Of a stretch of 64,000 bases of DNA, positions 11,959 to 26,212 are shown piece after piece. A model generated the notes under the pieces. The model was not told the DNA's origin and searched no databases. It was given only the letters and a program-made list of their open reading frames with translations. The stretch is from positions 23,963,911 through 24,027,910 of the forward strand of contig CM037843.1 of assembly GCA_021234535.1 (NCBI GenBank), in the 5' to 3' direction. The position numbers and the translations under genes are program-made. Within the stretch, counting starts at the first letter, position 1. Each line of letters begins with the position of its first letter. The DNA comes from Stichopus chloronotus (Eukaryota > Echinodermata > Holothuroidea > Aspidochirotida > Stichopodidae).

Positions 11959-14900
11959 TGTGTGGATGTGATAAACTAAGAACCGTTTACTGCAACAACA
12001 AAAAAGTCTACAGGCTGTTGGAGAATTACAAAAAAAAAAAACTACAATAAGGAAACAGCAATAAGGAAAAATGCTGCCAATTTTGGTATCAAGTTGACAG
12101 CACTTTTCTTCCTACATTTCTTTTTTTTGTGAGTCTAAAGTAATTATTTACATTGTTCTTCACATTTTGTAAGTCCACCTGAAATAATTTAACAGAAAGC
12201 GTTGAAAAGAAGTTCCAGGTTTAGGACGAGATTGGGGGATATAGCGTTGTACCGTTTGTTGATTAATAAAGAGTGTCCAATCGATAAAAGTTGTAACCCT
12301 ATGCCTGTGTCTATCTCCAACTATACGATCAGTTTTTGTTCCCAATAAATTTAGGGGATTGTCACATATGAGTTCGTAAAATTGCAATCTAGATGGGCAC
12401 ATGGATGATGAAACGCATGTGTGAATAAATGATAAATAAATGGCATACAGATAATGAATAGCAATGAACGAAATTACTATAGTCTATATTCCACTCCTTG
12501 AAGTACCCCTTTGTTTTAATACAAAGGTTGTTTGCGAAGGACTGAACGAGAGTATAGACTGTACATATACTTACAGGGGCTCATTGTGTTGGTTCACAAA
12601 ATTCATGATGATGTATCACACCTGTTGAGTTAACTCGTATGGTGATGGTGAATGGTCAAACTAAGACCATGACTTGAAGAGATATGACACAGAACTGTAG
12701 GAACAGTGATAGCCTATAGGATAATTAGTCAATCCTATCAAAATCACCTGTTGCAAATCTGTGCATTGGACACTTTTCACCATATGGTGCTATGGGGTTA
12801 AGGTAACCCCTGTCCATATGAAACTAAATTTCTCCCATTTCCAGTGACCGCAGGAATAGGTGCATGATTAATGAAGCTACACAGAAATATTGTCATGCGA
12901 TGGTTTCCTTTAAATTTGTCACAAAATGAACAAAACCAACTCCATGAGCTTCTTTAAATGAACTTTGGTATCATCAGTCGATATTTTCCGTCTTATCTCA
13001 CTCGATAAAGTCAAAAACGTTTTTATCCATTTTAATAGAAATCGTACGTGACAAACTAATTGTTTTTAAATTTACGTCACAGAATCACCGATTTGACGCA
13101 GTTACGTAATCAAGTATAATTTTGGTCTGAAGGAAGATATTTTATTTGACATGCTATTAATCGGGCAATACTTTTGGCACATTATTTTAATTTTTTGGGG
13201 AAACGGCAATTTAATGTGTACATTTAAATGAAGATTTGTAAACTATGCGTGAAACAACAAGCTTTGGGCAGTTGCAGTCGAAACTGAAGACATTTTTCTG
13301 CTAAACTGAAATGTACGGTGATTCATCAGAAGATCTACACACATGAAATGTAGAACTAATAATATTCACGTCATTATTTTTGCACTCACCAGCTGGCCCA
13401 TGTTTCAATCTGATCATTTACTGCCTTTTTGCTTTCAAAAAAAAAATAAGAAAGAAAAACACTATTTCAAGCAACTGCCTCTTTGATTTTACCTGAACGG
13501 CTTCTAACAGTGCTTATAACCATAAATGTCATATGCCACTATCCGGGCCAGACACCGTCTTGATAGACATAGGGGGTCGGGATCATGGGCGGGTACATGT
13601 GACACAATGCTGACATTGTTTTCATTTTTCACCCCAAAAATTCTCGGAGGCTGGGAATTCTAAGATACTTCTCCCCCCCCCCCCTTTCCCCTTATAACGA
13701 CGAACCTGAAGTGTAGTTGCTAGACCCAAAGTGCGTCTATGTGGTCCGGCATTCATGTTGATGTAGGTGAATCTCACTCAGGGGGATTGAATGCAGTTAC
13801 CCTTTCATCATAGACATCACCCCCCCCCCCCTTCCGTTAGCCCAGTAGAAGTGGCAAGAAGATGGTTCGTTTGGTGAAAAGTCGATCTTGTAGATGGTCA
13901 GCCTTGCAGTTTAACCTATAATACATGTGAACAAGTCTCTGTCACCGACGGTAACAAGATTGTTTTCGTCTGGAGTAGATGTAATGTCATGTCCCGCCAA
14001 GCAAACGTGCCGTATACTCGGACACCGGTACATTTCACTCACGCGTTTACACATTTTGCTCACTCTGTATACTAAAATAAGTGATACTCTTGGCTTTTTT
14101 ATACCCACAAGAGTCTCTGTTAAATATAATCAAACAATCTAAAATTTGCATACTCGGCAAGATTTCAAATTAAAGTGTGTGATCTTTGTTCTCGTATTCT
14201 GCTTTTACACAGTTACTCAGCCTATACAAGTTCAGGGTGATCAGATATGGTCTAAATAATATGGAATCCCATAATCACTGATTGTACGTTTTAACGTTTA
14301 GGGCTTTAGTGTATTAAGATAGCGTATAGGCCTATAGAAACTACCAATTACATCACTTTATGTCCTTCGTGGTGAGCCGAGAATCTATTTATAGATCGTA
14401 TGCATCACAATGTTCAACAGTGTAAAGAAGTTTATTGATAGTTTATTTATTCTAAGTTTCTTTTCATGAGTTTCTATATTGTGATTAACCCTTTGCTATA
14501 TTTATCGAACTTTGTCTGCGGAAATGTGTTCCTGTTCCAAGCTATTTCTGGAAACAGGGCAAACAGTTACATCCGTGAATTACACTTGCATCATATTGAT
14601 ATATCATTACGATGTTGCTATGGTAGTTCTGCGAAATAGAGTATCGTGGACGACGTAACTCTTTCTGCACTTATCCAGTCCACGACGGAAGTATAAACCA
14701 TTTATACCTTTAGGAAGGTATCGACTGACTTTATAGAGACTGAAATTTAACGACACTATAAGAAAAAGCAGATATATAGTATTTAAATCTTCAATTTCAA
14801 CTGTGTCTTCTGTCGACCTAAACACAATTTTTTTCAAAGTATCTACAGTTTAACTACAAAATCAGCTCACAAAGTCAGTTTCTATACTCATGACCCCGAC

Positions 14901-16073
14901 GACGCCTGTGTTTGGGACAGCTCTACAGACAGTATATCGTCGCCACCCCCCCTTCCTCCCGAGAAAGAAACAAAAACGTGTTGATTGAACTTGTTGTAAA
15001 GTAAGTAAAGGAAATTACGATCACAGATAGGATAGGACGCACATTGAAAAAGGCGCATGTGCGCGTAAGACCTTGTGTGTGTTTTAGTCATGGCGATTCT
15101 ATCGTAATCATGAATGAGATATAATACATAGACATGTGTAGCATTGCTCAAATTTGCGAAATTCCTTTTCAGCGAAAACAATTGTCGGTAAACAACGTGA
15201 AGGCTACAAAGGTACGCAAAGGAGTATCGCGAACTGATTTAACTGGCACTAAAAAGAAACGAAGAATGCCATCTCCAGAGGACCAAACTGCAAGTCAACG
15301 GTGTCCGCGTTTTTCGTATACCTAGATATTGGACGAGAGACTAATGACACATTTATGATAAAATAAACAGCAGTGAAAACATCTACACCCACATGCATCC
15401 CTGTGTAAAATAGTAATAATAGATCCCTCCCCAAATTTACGGTTATACTCTTACACAGGAGAGCCCAAACCACTGCAGGAATGAAACAGGTAATTTGTTT
15501 TGTTCTATGCATTAACCTGCCACCTTACACCAATATCACCGATCTACTTTAATGTGTGTGTGTATAACTTGAGGCATGCAGCGAAAAGATCTTTGACATT
15601 CCATCAATTAGTTCAATTTAAACTGGGCTAGAAAACTTCCTCACTGTTAGTCGGTCTCAATAAAACAGGGGGACATCTTCCGTTAGTTAATCGTTCAAAA
15701 TAAGGTTAAATTGTACCGGACTAAAAGGTTAGATTCTAGAGGCTTATCTCTTCGCGGAAAACTCTTTTCTTTTTTAGTTGAGCATTTGGCCTGTGATTAA
15801 ATCAGCACGACAATTACACGAGGCTTCCCGTAGGAATCGTTTGGTCCATTTTATCATCAAAATATACAAGCAATGGACTGAAAAACAAAAGGCAACTTTA
15901 TCTCAGCCTTTATTTAAGAAGAAGAACGGAAAGCACGAAGAAATAAAGAAATAAAGCTACCGATTGTTGTTTTGGCAACGGATTTTTCTCCCGGCTTGAC
16001 CACATGACGCAAATGCAGAGGCGTCATAAAATGTCTTGAAGAAAAAGAAAATCATTGGGATTCCGCGTTTCGT
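11959..16073. other. Noncoding DNA with poly-C runs
   Basis: No gene seen. C12 runs lie at 13673-13684 and 13820-13831, and a shorter C run near 14946. A TAGGCCTA palindrome lies near 14329. Open frames reach 97 codons only, with no motif I recognise. Confidence 0.5.
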
Positions 16074-16134
16074 AGGGGAGGGTGATGGGAGGGTGATGGG
16101 AGGGTGAGGGGACAGTGGGTGGGTTCGGGGATGA
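16074..16134 (+). repeat. GGGAGGGTGAT minisatellite / G-quadruplex motif
   Basis: An 11-bp unit (GAGGGTGATGG) is repeated about three times, giving at least six G runs of three or more within about 40 bases with loops of 1-4 bases, followed by GTGGGTGGG. This fits the classical G-quadruplex pattern on the plus strand. No adjacent gene is visible to suggest a regulatory role. Confidence 0.75.
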
Positions 16135-19100
16135 TGGTGCAGTGAAAATGTTCATTTGACTTGTGTGGAGATGACAGAAGTGTAAGGTTATCCCCATCAC
16201 TCGTACGTGAAATAGGGAGAACGTTCGTTACGTTTAGCTAACAAGATCTGTTCACGGATAATTTAGGTAATAAACTGCATGAGCAGGGTGGTAGCGTTAC
16301 CATGCATGACATCCACCTTATACTATAATCCGTACAACATGGGCAATATGTTTACTGTTTCCGCGCTATATATCATGTAGGCCCTAACAAGTGACTGGTA
16401 GAAAGAATTGTATAGCCGGGTGAAGATTGGTTGGCATCATATTTCGTCTCAAGACACGTAAAAGACAGTCTCCATCAAGCAGGATGAGCGAATTCCCGTA
16501 TTTGACACCTTCAATATACCCCCCCTCCTCCACATCGTCCGTCACCCCATACTAGAAATATATCCTATTTCTATTTTGCAATGAGTTTCAGATCCCACTA
16601 ATCTATATACACTCGGATCATATACCGATAGCTATGCCTTTAATTCTTGTTTTCCCTCTGTCGTGCACTTTGAACGACAAAACAAAAAAAAAATCTCCCC
16701 TTTTCCGATGCATTCATTTACTGCTCCAGATTCCAAATGTCGAACTGAAAGGCATATATACCGACTATATGGAAATAAAAGTTATCGAGAGAGAAGGAAA
16801 GTTTATATAGGTAAGATTTATGGCCTTTCGGGTGGCATAAAAATACATAATAAAACATAATAACAGCTATATACAACGCACTGAAACGATCGTCAGGGCC
16901 TCGTATATTTTCATGAACTTTTCGTGCAAATCTGTAAACATTAATGAAAGATCGAATTTTCTTGCTCTTATTTCTTCTACCCGCCCCCCCCCCCCCCGAT
17001 TTTCTTTTGGTCGTAGGTATAAAAAAAATCGTGAGGAATCTAAACCACGTTTTCACATAGACTACAGGATGTGACACCCCCCCCCCCCCCATAGTCAAAG
17101 CGTGCGTCGGTGCAGCATGTGATTTACTGATACATACGGCACCCAAAATTGATGACAGAGATAAACACGAGGGAGAGAAACAGAAGGTTGAAGAGATCGA
17201 GATAGAGAGACTGCAGAGAGGAGAGGAAGAAAGAAAGAAAAAAATATATACGATCTTCTGATGCGAACTTAACGATTTTCATCTTTTAAAGTTAATGTAC
17301 GCAAACGGCGTTCAAAAGTAAATTAGGTGGAATAAAGCTACCCTGGATGAACACGGTATATTGATCTCAATATATCACACATACCTGATTGCTCAGGTAA
17401 GTTTAAAAAGAACGAAGAAAAAAAAATTAGATTATGCAAAGGAGAGTGAGGTGAGTGAACTGTTTCGAGTGTGTGGTGGTTAAAGTAGCTTATAAAACGA
17501 TGCTTAGGCCGGAGCATACATCTACAGGTAAGTATCCAGAGTTAAAAAATAGAGGTACAGGGGATTATAATGTATATGCAGCAGCCATCATGGCGATTAA
17601 AGTGTGCAAAAGGAATGCCAACGTATTTCTCCAAGCGGTTGGCGGTCTTTTGTTAAAACTGGAAATGTCTGAAGGGTTTTCACATCGTTGTGAAGGTACG
17701 CTGGGTCCACACCTGTGCAGACACACACATATATATAGCCTATATGCTCGTCAGGCTGTGAACTCCACTCTGTCGTAATTACGTTTATCTCCTACGTTTG
17801 CGCACCCCATATTTTGAACCGTGGGCAAGAACAGCGAAGAAGACCTTGGAAATCAATAGCAACCTCACTTATTTATTTTTTTTGGGGGGGGGGGGGCTGA
17901 TTCGATGGTCTGTCAAAAGGGCCGTCTGAGATATGAAACGTGTGAAATTTTTATGACGTTTTCGTTTTTTAAGGTTTACATCAGCTTCTCACTTTACGGT
18001 GTTGTTAAGAAATTTCGAAGAATATTTATTTAAAAAAAAAAGACTGCTTGTAAAATTCAAGTTAATTACGGCGGTGATTAAACTGTAAACTCAGGGTTAG
18101 ACGCAGTGCAGGGTTGCTTTGTACTATAGGGCCTAAGACGTGTCAGGATATCAGCCAACGTATTGCATGTGCCTTCGTTGTCGGTGCGCACCGTTTTGAA
18201 AGTACATATCGTATTTGACGACTGCAAGTCAGAGCTGATGAATGAGTATAATTCACGTCTGCGGGCCTGTTAGGTGAACACGGTTCCTTATAGTTGCGAG
18301 TTAAATGCCACCTTCTTACATATTGAATATTTATGTCATTTTGTGCACCCCTTAATATATGGCATGCATACCGTGTTTGCGGTCAAAACTACAACCAAGT
18401 AATATTATATAGCCTGCGGCGAATTCCTTTCAAAATTATGACATCCTTAATTCTCTAATGGTTTTGATTTGCAGTCACTGCAGCCTGTCGTCTGCGATTC
18501 ATTTCAAAAACCGACGTTATAGTGAGCGGGTATTCGATATTGACTTGTTCCAATGTCACGCTTTTCAAACTGAGTAACTCCGAAAGAATGGCCGATAATG
18601 TATTCATAAGGGCAAATGACGACTATTGAAATGCATTCCTCTTAAACAAGTTTGATGTTAAAATGATTGGAAAGGCCTGAGATGTTTCTTTTTTGTAGGT
18701 CCAAAGCACTAAAATTATTCACAGCCATACGTTTATAGTAAACGTTGACTATAGGCCTGATGTTTAGAAGCTTTTCTTTGGACACATTTATTGACTATAC
18801 GGACCTTACTTTGGACACCAATCTGTAATAAATTTATACGAGGTGAAGAACAAGGAAATCGACGGGACAAGGAAAGCGCTACTACAAGTCACTCTACAGT
18901 TAAAGAAAATAAAACACACCCTATAATATCACAGTAACACCAAAATCACATTGCAAAGTAGCGGTATAAGTAATATGGCTTCTATACTATGTCAACTACA
19001 CACACAGATGTGAGAGTCTATCCCCTGGAGGTTTGGTAAAATTCAACGCAACAATGATGTGCTATAATTCCCCGTCAAGATGAAAAACAGAGTTTTTAAG

Positions 19101-22100
19101 ACATAAGCCTAAGTTGGAGTGAACGCCTTTAATCTGTCCATCAATCAAATATATGGGTCTCATTTTAACTAATTCTGCGCGCCTGTTGGTTGGCTTTCAT
19201 ATAGCCTATATATATATAATATATTTAAAAAAATCAGAAGAAAAAAAAAACAGAATAGGTGGAATTATGTGTTATTATAAACGCTGTCAGGGTGTATTCA
19301 AAGATTTCGTACTTAGTGCGTTGGTGGAGGTTTGAATTTGAATATATGAATATCAATGAACGCCTATTACACTTCATCAATCATTTTTATTTTTCAGTGA
19401 GATATATTGGTGATCGCCGGTGTTGCGCATATTAACTAAAATATCATGCAAAAAGGGGAAATGATATGGGTCTTCCTTTACAGAATGAAAATGACGAGGA
19501 AAAAGAAAAGAGAAAACAAACCTAAGGAAAAAGCAGACAAAAAAAAAATGTACAAATACGGACTATGCGAATGAACTTAGCAGACCTTTCCGATTTTTAA
19601 CTTGTATATCATTATTCCCTATGTATAGTCAAGCATGAAAGTGTGTGTATAAACTGGTTTAGCTGGTATTTTGACCGAAAATAGGGACCTTTTCTTCCCC
19701 TATTTTTTTTTTATTTTCTCTTATTTATATCAAAAGGTATTTACATACCAGATACGTTATGACGCACTTTAGACCAACAAGGGGGGGGGGTAGTTTTATC
19801 AAGCTTTTGGAATATCTACATCAAAGCACAGCAGCATCGTCTGACACTTTGAGTAAAATAATAACAACAGGTGTTGGGGGGGATACGCCTTCTTTTAAGT
19901 TCTCCCGTTCTCCCATAGTTATCTTAAAAATGTTTCTGTATCCCCAGTGGATGGTTGGGAAGCAGGACAATGCCCTATGTAAGAATGATTCGAGGTCAGG
20001 TGGATTTTTGACACGACAATAAATACATTATCTGTCTCGGTAAAACTAATTTCCAATGGGAGTTGCACGTGTAAGTTCAAGTGCTCCCTAGACTTGCATG
20101 CAATTTACATTATTCAGCAATAATAAATAAAAATCCTCACACGGTATGTAAAGAACATTTGTGATGTATTAAAATGTGAAAGGAAGAAGAGAAAGCTAAA
20201 TCCTTACGACATCCCAAAATCCATTCCACTTCTTTGTCATATGGTATGTGTAAATGTGAAAGATAAACTTGGCTAAATGTTCCATGTGCATCGCACACAT
20301 GTACGGGCGTTTTTTTGTTTGTTTTTCCCGTTATGTGAGTTTCTTTTTTCTATGCAAGGTGAGTCATGTACAGGCAATCCATTCATCCCGTAGGTGCATT
20401 TACATTAATTGCATGCCCATGTGTCATTATTCGGGTAAGGTTGATAGTCACTAGGTGTCACATTCTGTACAATCAAAGTGACGGTTACAGACCGTCGGAG
20501 GAAAACTAATATGTGATGTCGCATTTAGATTGGCCTCAAGGTTGTATCTTTTGACGATCCATTAGTGACACTGTGCCGTTCGTCGGTAAAATTTCATCTC
20601 ATTCCAGGAAAGGTCGGAAGCCGGGGAGGAGAAGGGGGGAGGGTCGGTGAATCATATTCATAGCAAAATATAATGCAATCAAATCCGTCAGTTCAGAATT
20701 TCGTCAAAATAGATCACTTTTTTTCCTGGGTTATTACAAGAAAAGAATTCCCCGAATAAGTTGTGAAAAGACCACAAAGTATAACGCGTTATGGTGACGT
20801 CATGATATGTAGAATGTTGATGATGATATGAAAAATATGATATATGAAAATATACTTGTAAGAGATGTACGCAACTCATTCAATTAAATCCGTAAGAAAA
20901 GAAAAAAAAAGGTATTTTCTTTTGCGGTTTGTTTTAAAGTTTAATACGTTTCCTTTGACGTAGCTCACCTAGTCGTCGAAGCCCTGCGTTACTATGATAA
21001 ATGTTTACCTTTTTAATGTTGAGATCGTGTCTGTGCAGGGAGTTGCTATATGACAAATAGTAACTCCTTGATCTGCGCATGTACACTATGCATGTGAAAA
21101 ACTGACATGGCCAAGAACGAAACACTGACTACGACCGTAGCAAATAGGTCACACTGGACACACGGAAACATTTACTTTTTATATTTACACCAAGGTCAAC
21201 CCTCATGTAATAAACCTTACCTAAGCTGGCTATGAAATAGGAAAAGGAGGGGGCTGAGGTGGGTGGCTGAAGGGTGGAAGTTATATACTGCTGTCTGCAT
21301 GTATTCTTCAAGCTTATCCATGCGACTGTGTGGATATTGGCCTTCCTGTATTTACACAACTGAACAGTTAACATGCATGATAGCAGACTTGGGGCATGCC
21401 TATGATTGCCAACCGTTGACGTCATATACCCTCGCCCCTGGTCACTATATCATCCTGTTTACCGTCAACTCACGTGTGTATTGTATTCCATGTGTTTGAA
21501 TACACACGACTCCATCTAATCACGTTTTCCGTAATACGCCATGATTGTATATAGGTTAACTCCTCACTTAAAAATAAACCATTATCTGATTCTTATCAGA
21601 GATACTGGCTATTTCAGACCGATTGTCGGTTCCTCCGGAGGCAGGCAGGCAGGCAGTAATGTCGGTTGTACATCTTCATCTCAACCAAACATCTAATGTG
21701 ACAATATGCCCGTTTCGCTTTGACTGGTAACGATACATAATCCAATTCCACACATATTAAAACTAGAGCATCTAACCGAACCAGTTTCTTTGGGGCCCGG
21801 AAAAAGGAGTCTCTGTTTTTCTTTTCTTTCTCTATTCTTTTTTTTTCTTTCTTATTTATCATTTCCACTTGAGGCCCTCCGTAGATTTGGGTCACCAGAT
21901 ATGGCCCCGAGATACAATTTTCTCTTCCTCCGATATACTATGTAAATCATTCTTCAGTTTCGGCATGGTTGTATATGAAGTATTTCTGTAACCACTTTGA
22001 TAGGAGTCAACGTCTGTTTTCGTTATTTCGTCTTCTTCGTTAGTCTTTCCATCTTCATCAGCCTTCTTTCTTTTTAGATATCGATATATTTCTTTCGTTA

Positions 22101-22751
22101 TGCGTCACAGACTGCCGATTGCATCCGTGAATATCGAACATTCGCGTCGCGCATTTCCAATTAAGTTCTGGCTTCAGGCTACATCGATGTTATCGCAGCT
22201 TTTTTTTTTCTCCCCCTACTTTTCATTCTTTCGAAACAACAAAAGTGGACAATAAGTTTTGTGACATTTATGTCATCTTCAAATAGAGCAAAGGAAGAAT
22301 AAAAGAAAAAAAAAACATCAACAACGATAAAAAACAAACAAACAAACAATAAAGGAGGGTGAAAAAAAACCAAAACAATCGATCTAACAAAAAAAAAAGG
22401 GGGGGGGGAGGAGAAAAGGAGGAAGAGAGGGAACACCCTAAAGGATGGTTAAACATGACATCCGATCTAAAACGCTGAAAAGCACTCTGATTCATTTGCA
22501 TGTATGATACGTACGCGGTATATAGTTAAGAAGCTATTTAGTCTGGAATGGGTCGACTTAGGGGGGGGGGGGGATGCACAGCAGAAGACGAGGAAATAAG
22601 GTAACCACACCATGGAGTTACTTCCTCCTGGATCATATTATCACAGACAAGTAAATAACACAAACGACGGTAGGAGTAGTTTGTGAAGGGAAGGGATCGT
22701 GTTTGTGCTTTTGCTTGAACATTCATAATCTCAGTTGCAGTGTATCTAGGT
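16135..22751. other. Noncoding DNA with many poly-G/poly-C runs
   Basis: No gene seen in 6.6 kb. Single-base runs: C14 at 16984-16997, C14 at 17077-17090, G13 at 17884-17896, G10 at 19781-19790, G10 at 22399-22408 and G13 at 22561-22573. A short GGCA repeat lies at 21640-21656. The longest frame (107 codons, plus, 17455-17778) has no recognised motif and is within chance expectation. Confidence 0.5.
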
Positions 22752-23076
22752 CAGGGGTGAGCAACCTACGGCCTGCGGGCCGCATGCGGTCCACCAGTGA
22801 GTTTTTTTTTTTCTTGTAGCCCGAGAGATGTCTCAAAAAAAAAAAAAACCGTCGTCAGGGCCAGAGGGCTCATTGAATGCTGTCACGTAGGCCTTGTTTT
22901 ATTTCCCCATTACTTATCAAGAATACCTTATTGCTTTTGCATATTAAGATTTATAGTGCTTGAAAGCCCCCAGAATTAAAGGTCTGAAATCAGCAGCAGG
23001 TCGTTTAGTCAAGTGTGGCTAGGACATTCCAATCCTCATATCTGGCTGGTTCAGTAAAAAACGTTGCCCATCCCTG
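22752..23076. mobile_element. Non-autonomous hAT-type miniature transposon
   Basis: The left end starts CAGGGGTGAGCAAC and continues CTACGGCCTGCGGGCCGCA, a wording typical of hAT-family miniature elements. The right end is GTTGCCCATCCCTG, the inverted repeat of the left end with two mismatches over 14 bases. The flanking 8-mers are ATCTAGGT (22744-22751) and AGCTAAGT (23077-23084), six of eight identical, as expected for an old 8-bp hAT target duplication. At 325 bp it has no room for a transposase. The family is known; this copy is an old relic. Confidence 0.88.
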
Positions 23077-24259
23077 AGCTAAGTAGAAGATTCATACGGT
23101 ATGTATCGAAAACCATTTTATGCCCGTTAGATTAGTAGCCAGCTAATACTCAAAATACATACTGCCAACAAAATGAGAAACTGCATGTTGTTGAGCTCCA
23201 GAAGTGTGGGGAAATGCGTATTAAAAGTCGAGTTCCCCAGACAACAATCGTCTCACCCACCATTACCCCCCCCCCCCTCCTCGCCTTCCCTCGTTCCTTT
23301 AAAGGGAAGTGAATGCGCATGAAGACGCAAACAAACTATAATAACACACGGCGATGAGGTTTTAAACTGTTTTGCCCCCCCCCCCCCCCAACTCTTACCG
23401 CAAAATGGACGATTACGATTACAGGTATAGCTTTCATATGATATGGTGTACATGTACCGTACACTGTGTAAACGTCGTTCCCATCGCTGAAGTTGGAGAG
23501 GGTTTGACGATGTCCCGCGGTTGACAGATACATTAGCAGTACGAAGGCTTGGACTGTACGGTTTGTCATTTGTAGAAAAAAACCTACGTAATATGGCAGT
23601 TAAAGTCGTAACTGAATTCGGCGACAAAACAACAAACAAATTTTAAAGAAGAGCGTGCAATACAACCGTCCTATTTGCCTAAACATTAGTAATGCAAGAA
23701 CCCAATTTACGTTTAGGGAAACTTACGACAATTATCTCATGCATTGCGTTTACGCAATCTTGCGCGTATCATTCGAGTTATTGTGTAGAGCCTGCATTCT
23801 AATGGTTCCTTCTTTCTGGCCTATAGTTAACATAACCTGTTTACAATGTATCAAGGCGATGCACATGAATAATATTAGCATGTCAATCAGTGATTATGGC
23901 CGACAACCATGCGTTCGAAAAAGATGAATCAGTGTCAACATTACATACGGTACAAAATAAACATACCTGGATAATCTCATTAAAGGGATGGCGTATATGT
24001 AAAGACGACAGAAAGTCGCATTATACGCGATTGCAACAAACGCACAGAATAAGGTTAAATGTACACACAAGCGACGTTTCTCTCTATGATGGCGTTTACA
24101 AGGGAAGTACATTCCCGTTTTTTTTTTATTTTTTTATTTTTTTTTAAACTAAGAATGATGGGGATAACTGTAAATGTTCAGCGTTTCCATAGATTAGCGT
24201 TACCATACATTAGTACCAGAAATATTCACTACACTACGAAAGCAGATTAGTGCAATGCA
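23077..24259. other. Noncoding DNA
   Basis: No gene seen. Poly-C runs at 23266-23277 (C12) and 23375-23389 (C15), and a T-rich tract at 24118-24147. The G-rich minus-strand frames here are produced by the poly-C runs. Confidence 0.5.
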
Positions 24260-24385
24260 AAAATTATAAATTATTTATTACAAATTATTACTTTATTATT
24301 GCGAATTATTACTTTGCACTAACAAACTATTAATTTGTAATGACAAATTACTAATTTCCAATACAAATGATTGATTTTCATTTGC
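24260..24385. repeat. 21-bp AT-rich minisatellite
   Basis: Six consecutive diverged units of 20-22 bp, starting at 24260, 24282, 24303, 24324, 24345 and 24365. The consensus is close to AAATTATTAATTTGTAATGAC. Flanks GCAATGCAAAAAT (left) and ATTTTCATTTGC (right) are partly inverted, so this may be the core of a small inverted-repeat element. Confidence 0.75.
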
Positions 24386-26024
24386 GTGGCATTTGCAGGC
24401 GTTTTCACGTCACAGTTTTCTTGTAAGATTATTTCATTGCAATTTTCTTGACGGTTCTGTACTTTGCCGCCATACATCAACCTATATTATTAGGTAGGTG
24501 TAAGATCTGACACCATTTTTTTTTTGGGGGGGGGGGGGGAATGCTTTATTGGAGACTTTTCGGAGGATTAGTGAAGCAGACCCGGACAGTTGATTTTGGC
24601 CATTCTTTCACAATCAACTCTAAAAAGGTGATGTTGACAAACCTGAATTCGAAATATGAATGTTATATGTTGAAATGGCACGAAGGTTCTCAGCTACTTA
24701 ATATCCTCTACTTAAAAATTTCCTTAACTGACCGATGGTGAAACCTTAATAGTTTTGATGAAGATAACCTGAATATGTGATACACACTGGCAGTTCCCAG
24801 TCCTTTCATTGGGGGAAGTCAACTGGTGGTACGGTGATATGGGGATAGGGGGGGGGGGGGAATACCTTGGGAAAATTGCTACAACTGAATGCCCTCAGAT
24901 GCGACTTAATGCAACAACATTGTACAATTGTGAAGTTACTTTTCTTCCAAAGATGATTTATCCTAAGTTAATATTCTTTGTTTGGTACACCTTTGGGGGC
25001 GGTCATGGTCTCCGTTGGGGCCCTACCCTTGGATGAGCCATTGGTGGTGCATTTAGCACGTGGTTATCCCCTTTACGGACCGTCATCATCAAGAAAAGGA
25101 AAATGACATTACTGTTTATTGAAATTCACGAATCTTAATTCCTTAAGTGTTCCAAGCATTGCCGCAACCGTTTTTTCTCTCTCTCCTTATCGACAGTGCT
25201 TCAAAACGACAAAAACTTATGAAAATACTGAAGATTCCATTTAAACATAGTCTTAACCTTTAACAAGTTAATTTGAAAGTCCAATGTTGGTTTTGGCAAG
25301 GCACTGTACGGCTACAGGATGCGTTTTATCTTTCATTTTACACAAGGCTGAGTCATACTTTACTCCTAAAAAGTCTGATTAAGAGACGCGCATTCAAGAT
25401 ATCACGTTTGGCGGAAATATAACGAAGTCCGTCCAGTTTAATCAGTACTGCAGGTGCTTGACAAAACCGTCTATGATCATGAAAATTGAATGGGTGGCAA
25501 TAAGGGACATGCATGATCTATAGCTTCGTATACACAATGTATCGTTTCATGTTCACAATTGATAAGCAATTCACAATAATGGAAAAGAGGTAGCCCGTAT
25601 CCACACCACAACTAATATCGAGCACAGTAATGACTAGAATTAAGGAAAATAATTTTAACTCTACCCTACTCTCTCCATTGACAAGCTTTCTCGTGATATA
25701 AGCAGCTTACGTCTAATGGCCTTATTTCTTTGACCACAGAATTGAACGGCGGAGAGTGTCTTTCTAACACAGTGCCTATGTTGGAGACTTGTTTTTCTTT
25801 TTTTTTTTCTTCTCCCGAATAGTATTTCGAATTAAGGGGAAGTTTTGATGTCCCTTCCTTCCACGATAAATCGGGATGGGAGATGCTAGTCTCTGGTTCC
25901 TTCATGTGTCCACTAGCACCTGAGGCACTCAGTGTTATGTTCAACTCGCAAAAGGTTTGCGTGACTGGACAGAGAACTTATGACTGACTTGAGTGACAAC
26001 GTCTGATGTCCACAAATCTCACCA
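24386..26024. other. Noncoding DNA
   Basis: No gene seen. G14 at 24526-24539 directly after a T run, and G13 at 24848-24860. A minus-strand frame of 92 codons (25666-25944) has no recognised domain. Confidence 0.5.
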
Positions 26025-26212
26025 ATCCACTTGAACACACCACCCTAACACGTCGTAATACACGACCACCCAACACAGAACCGCGGTACCGCATGGTAAC
26101 ACACAACACCCTACCACCTCCAACACAGAACCACCCTATAATCCAACACACAACCAACCTGTCCCTAAAATTAAAGGACACTACCCCACTTCAACACAAA
26201 ACCACCCTGTAA
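26025..26212 (+). repeat. A/C-rich minisatellite
   Basis: Diverged units share CCAACACAGAACC and ACCACCCTRTAA phrases at irregular 40-60-bp spacing. The plus strand is A/C-rich and strikingly poor in G. Frames are open on both strands (68 and 67 codons), but the bias explains them. Confidence 0.7.
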
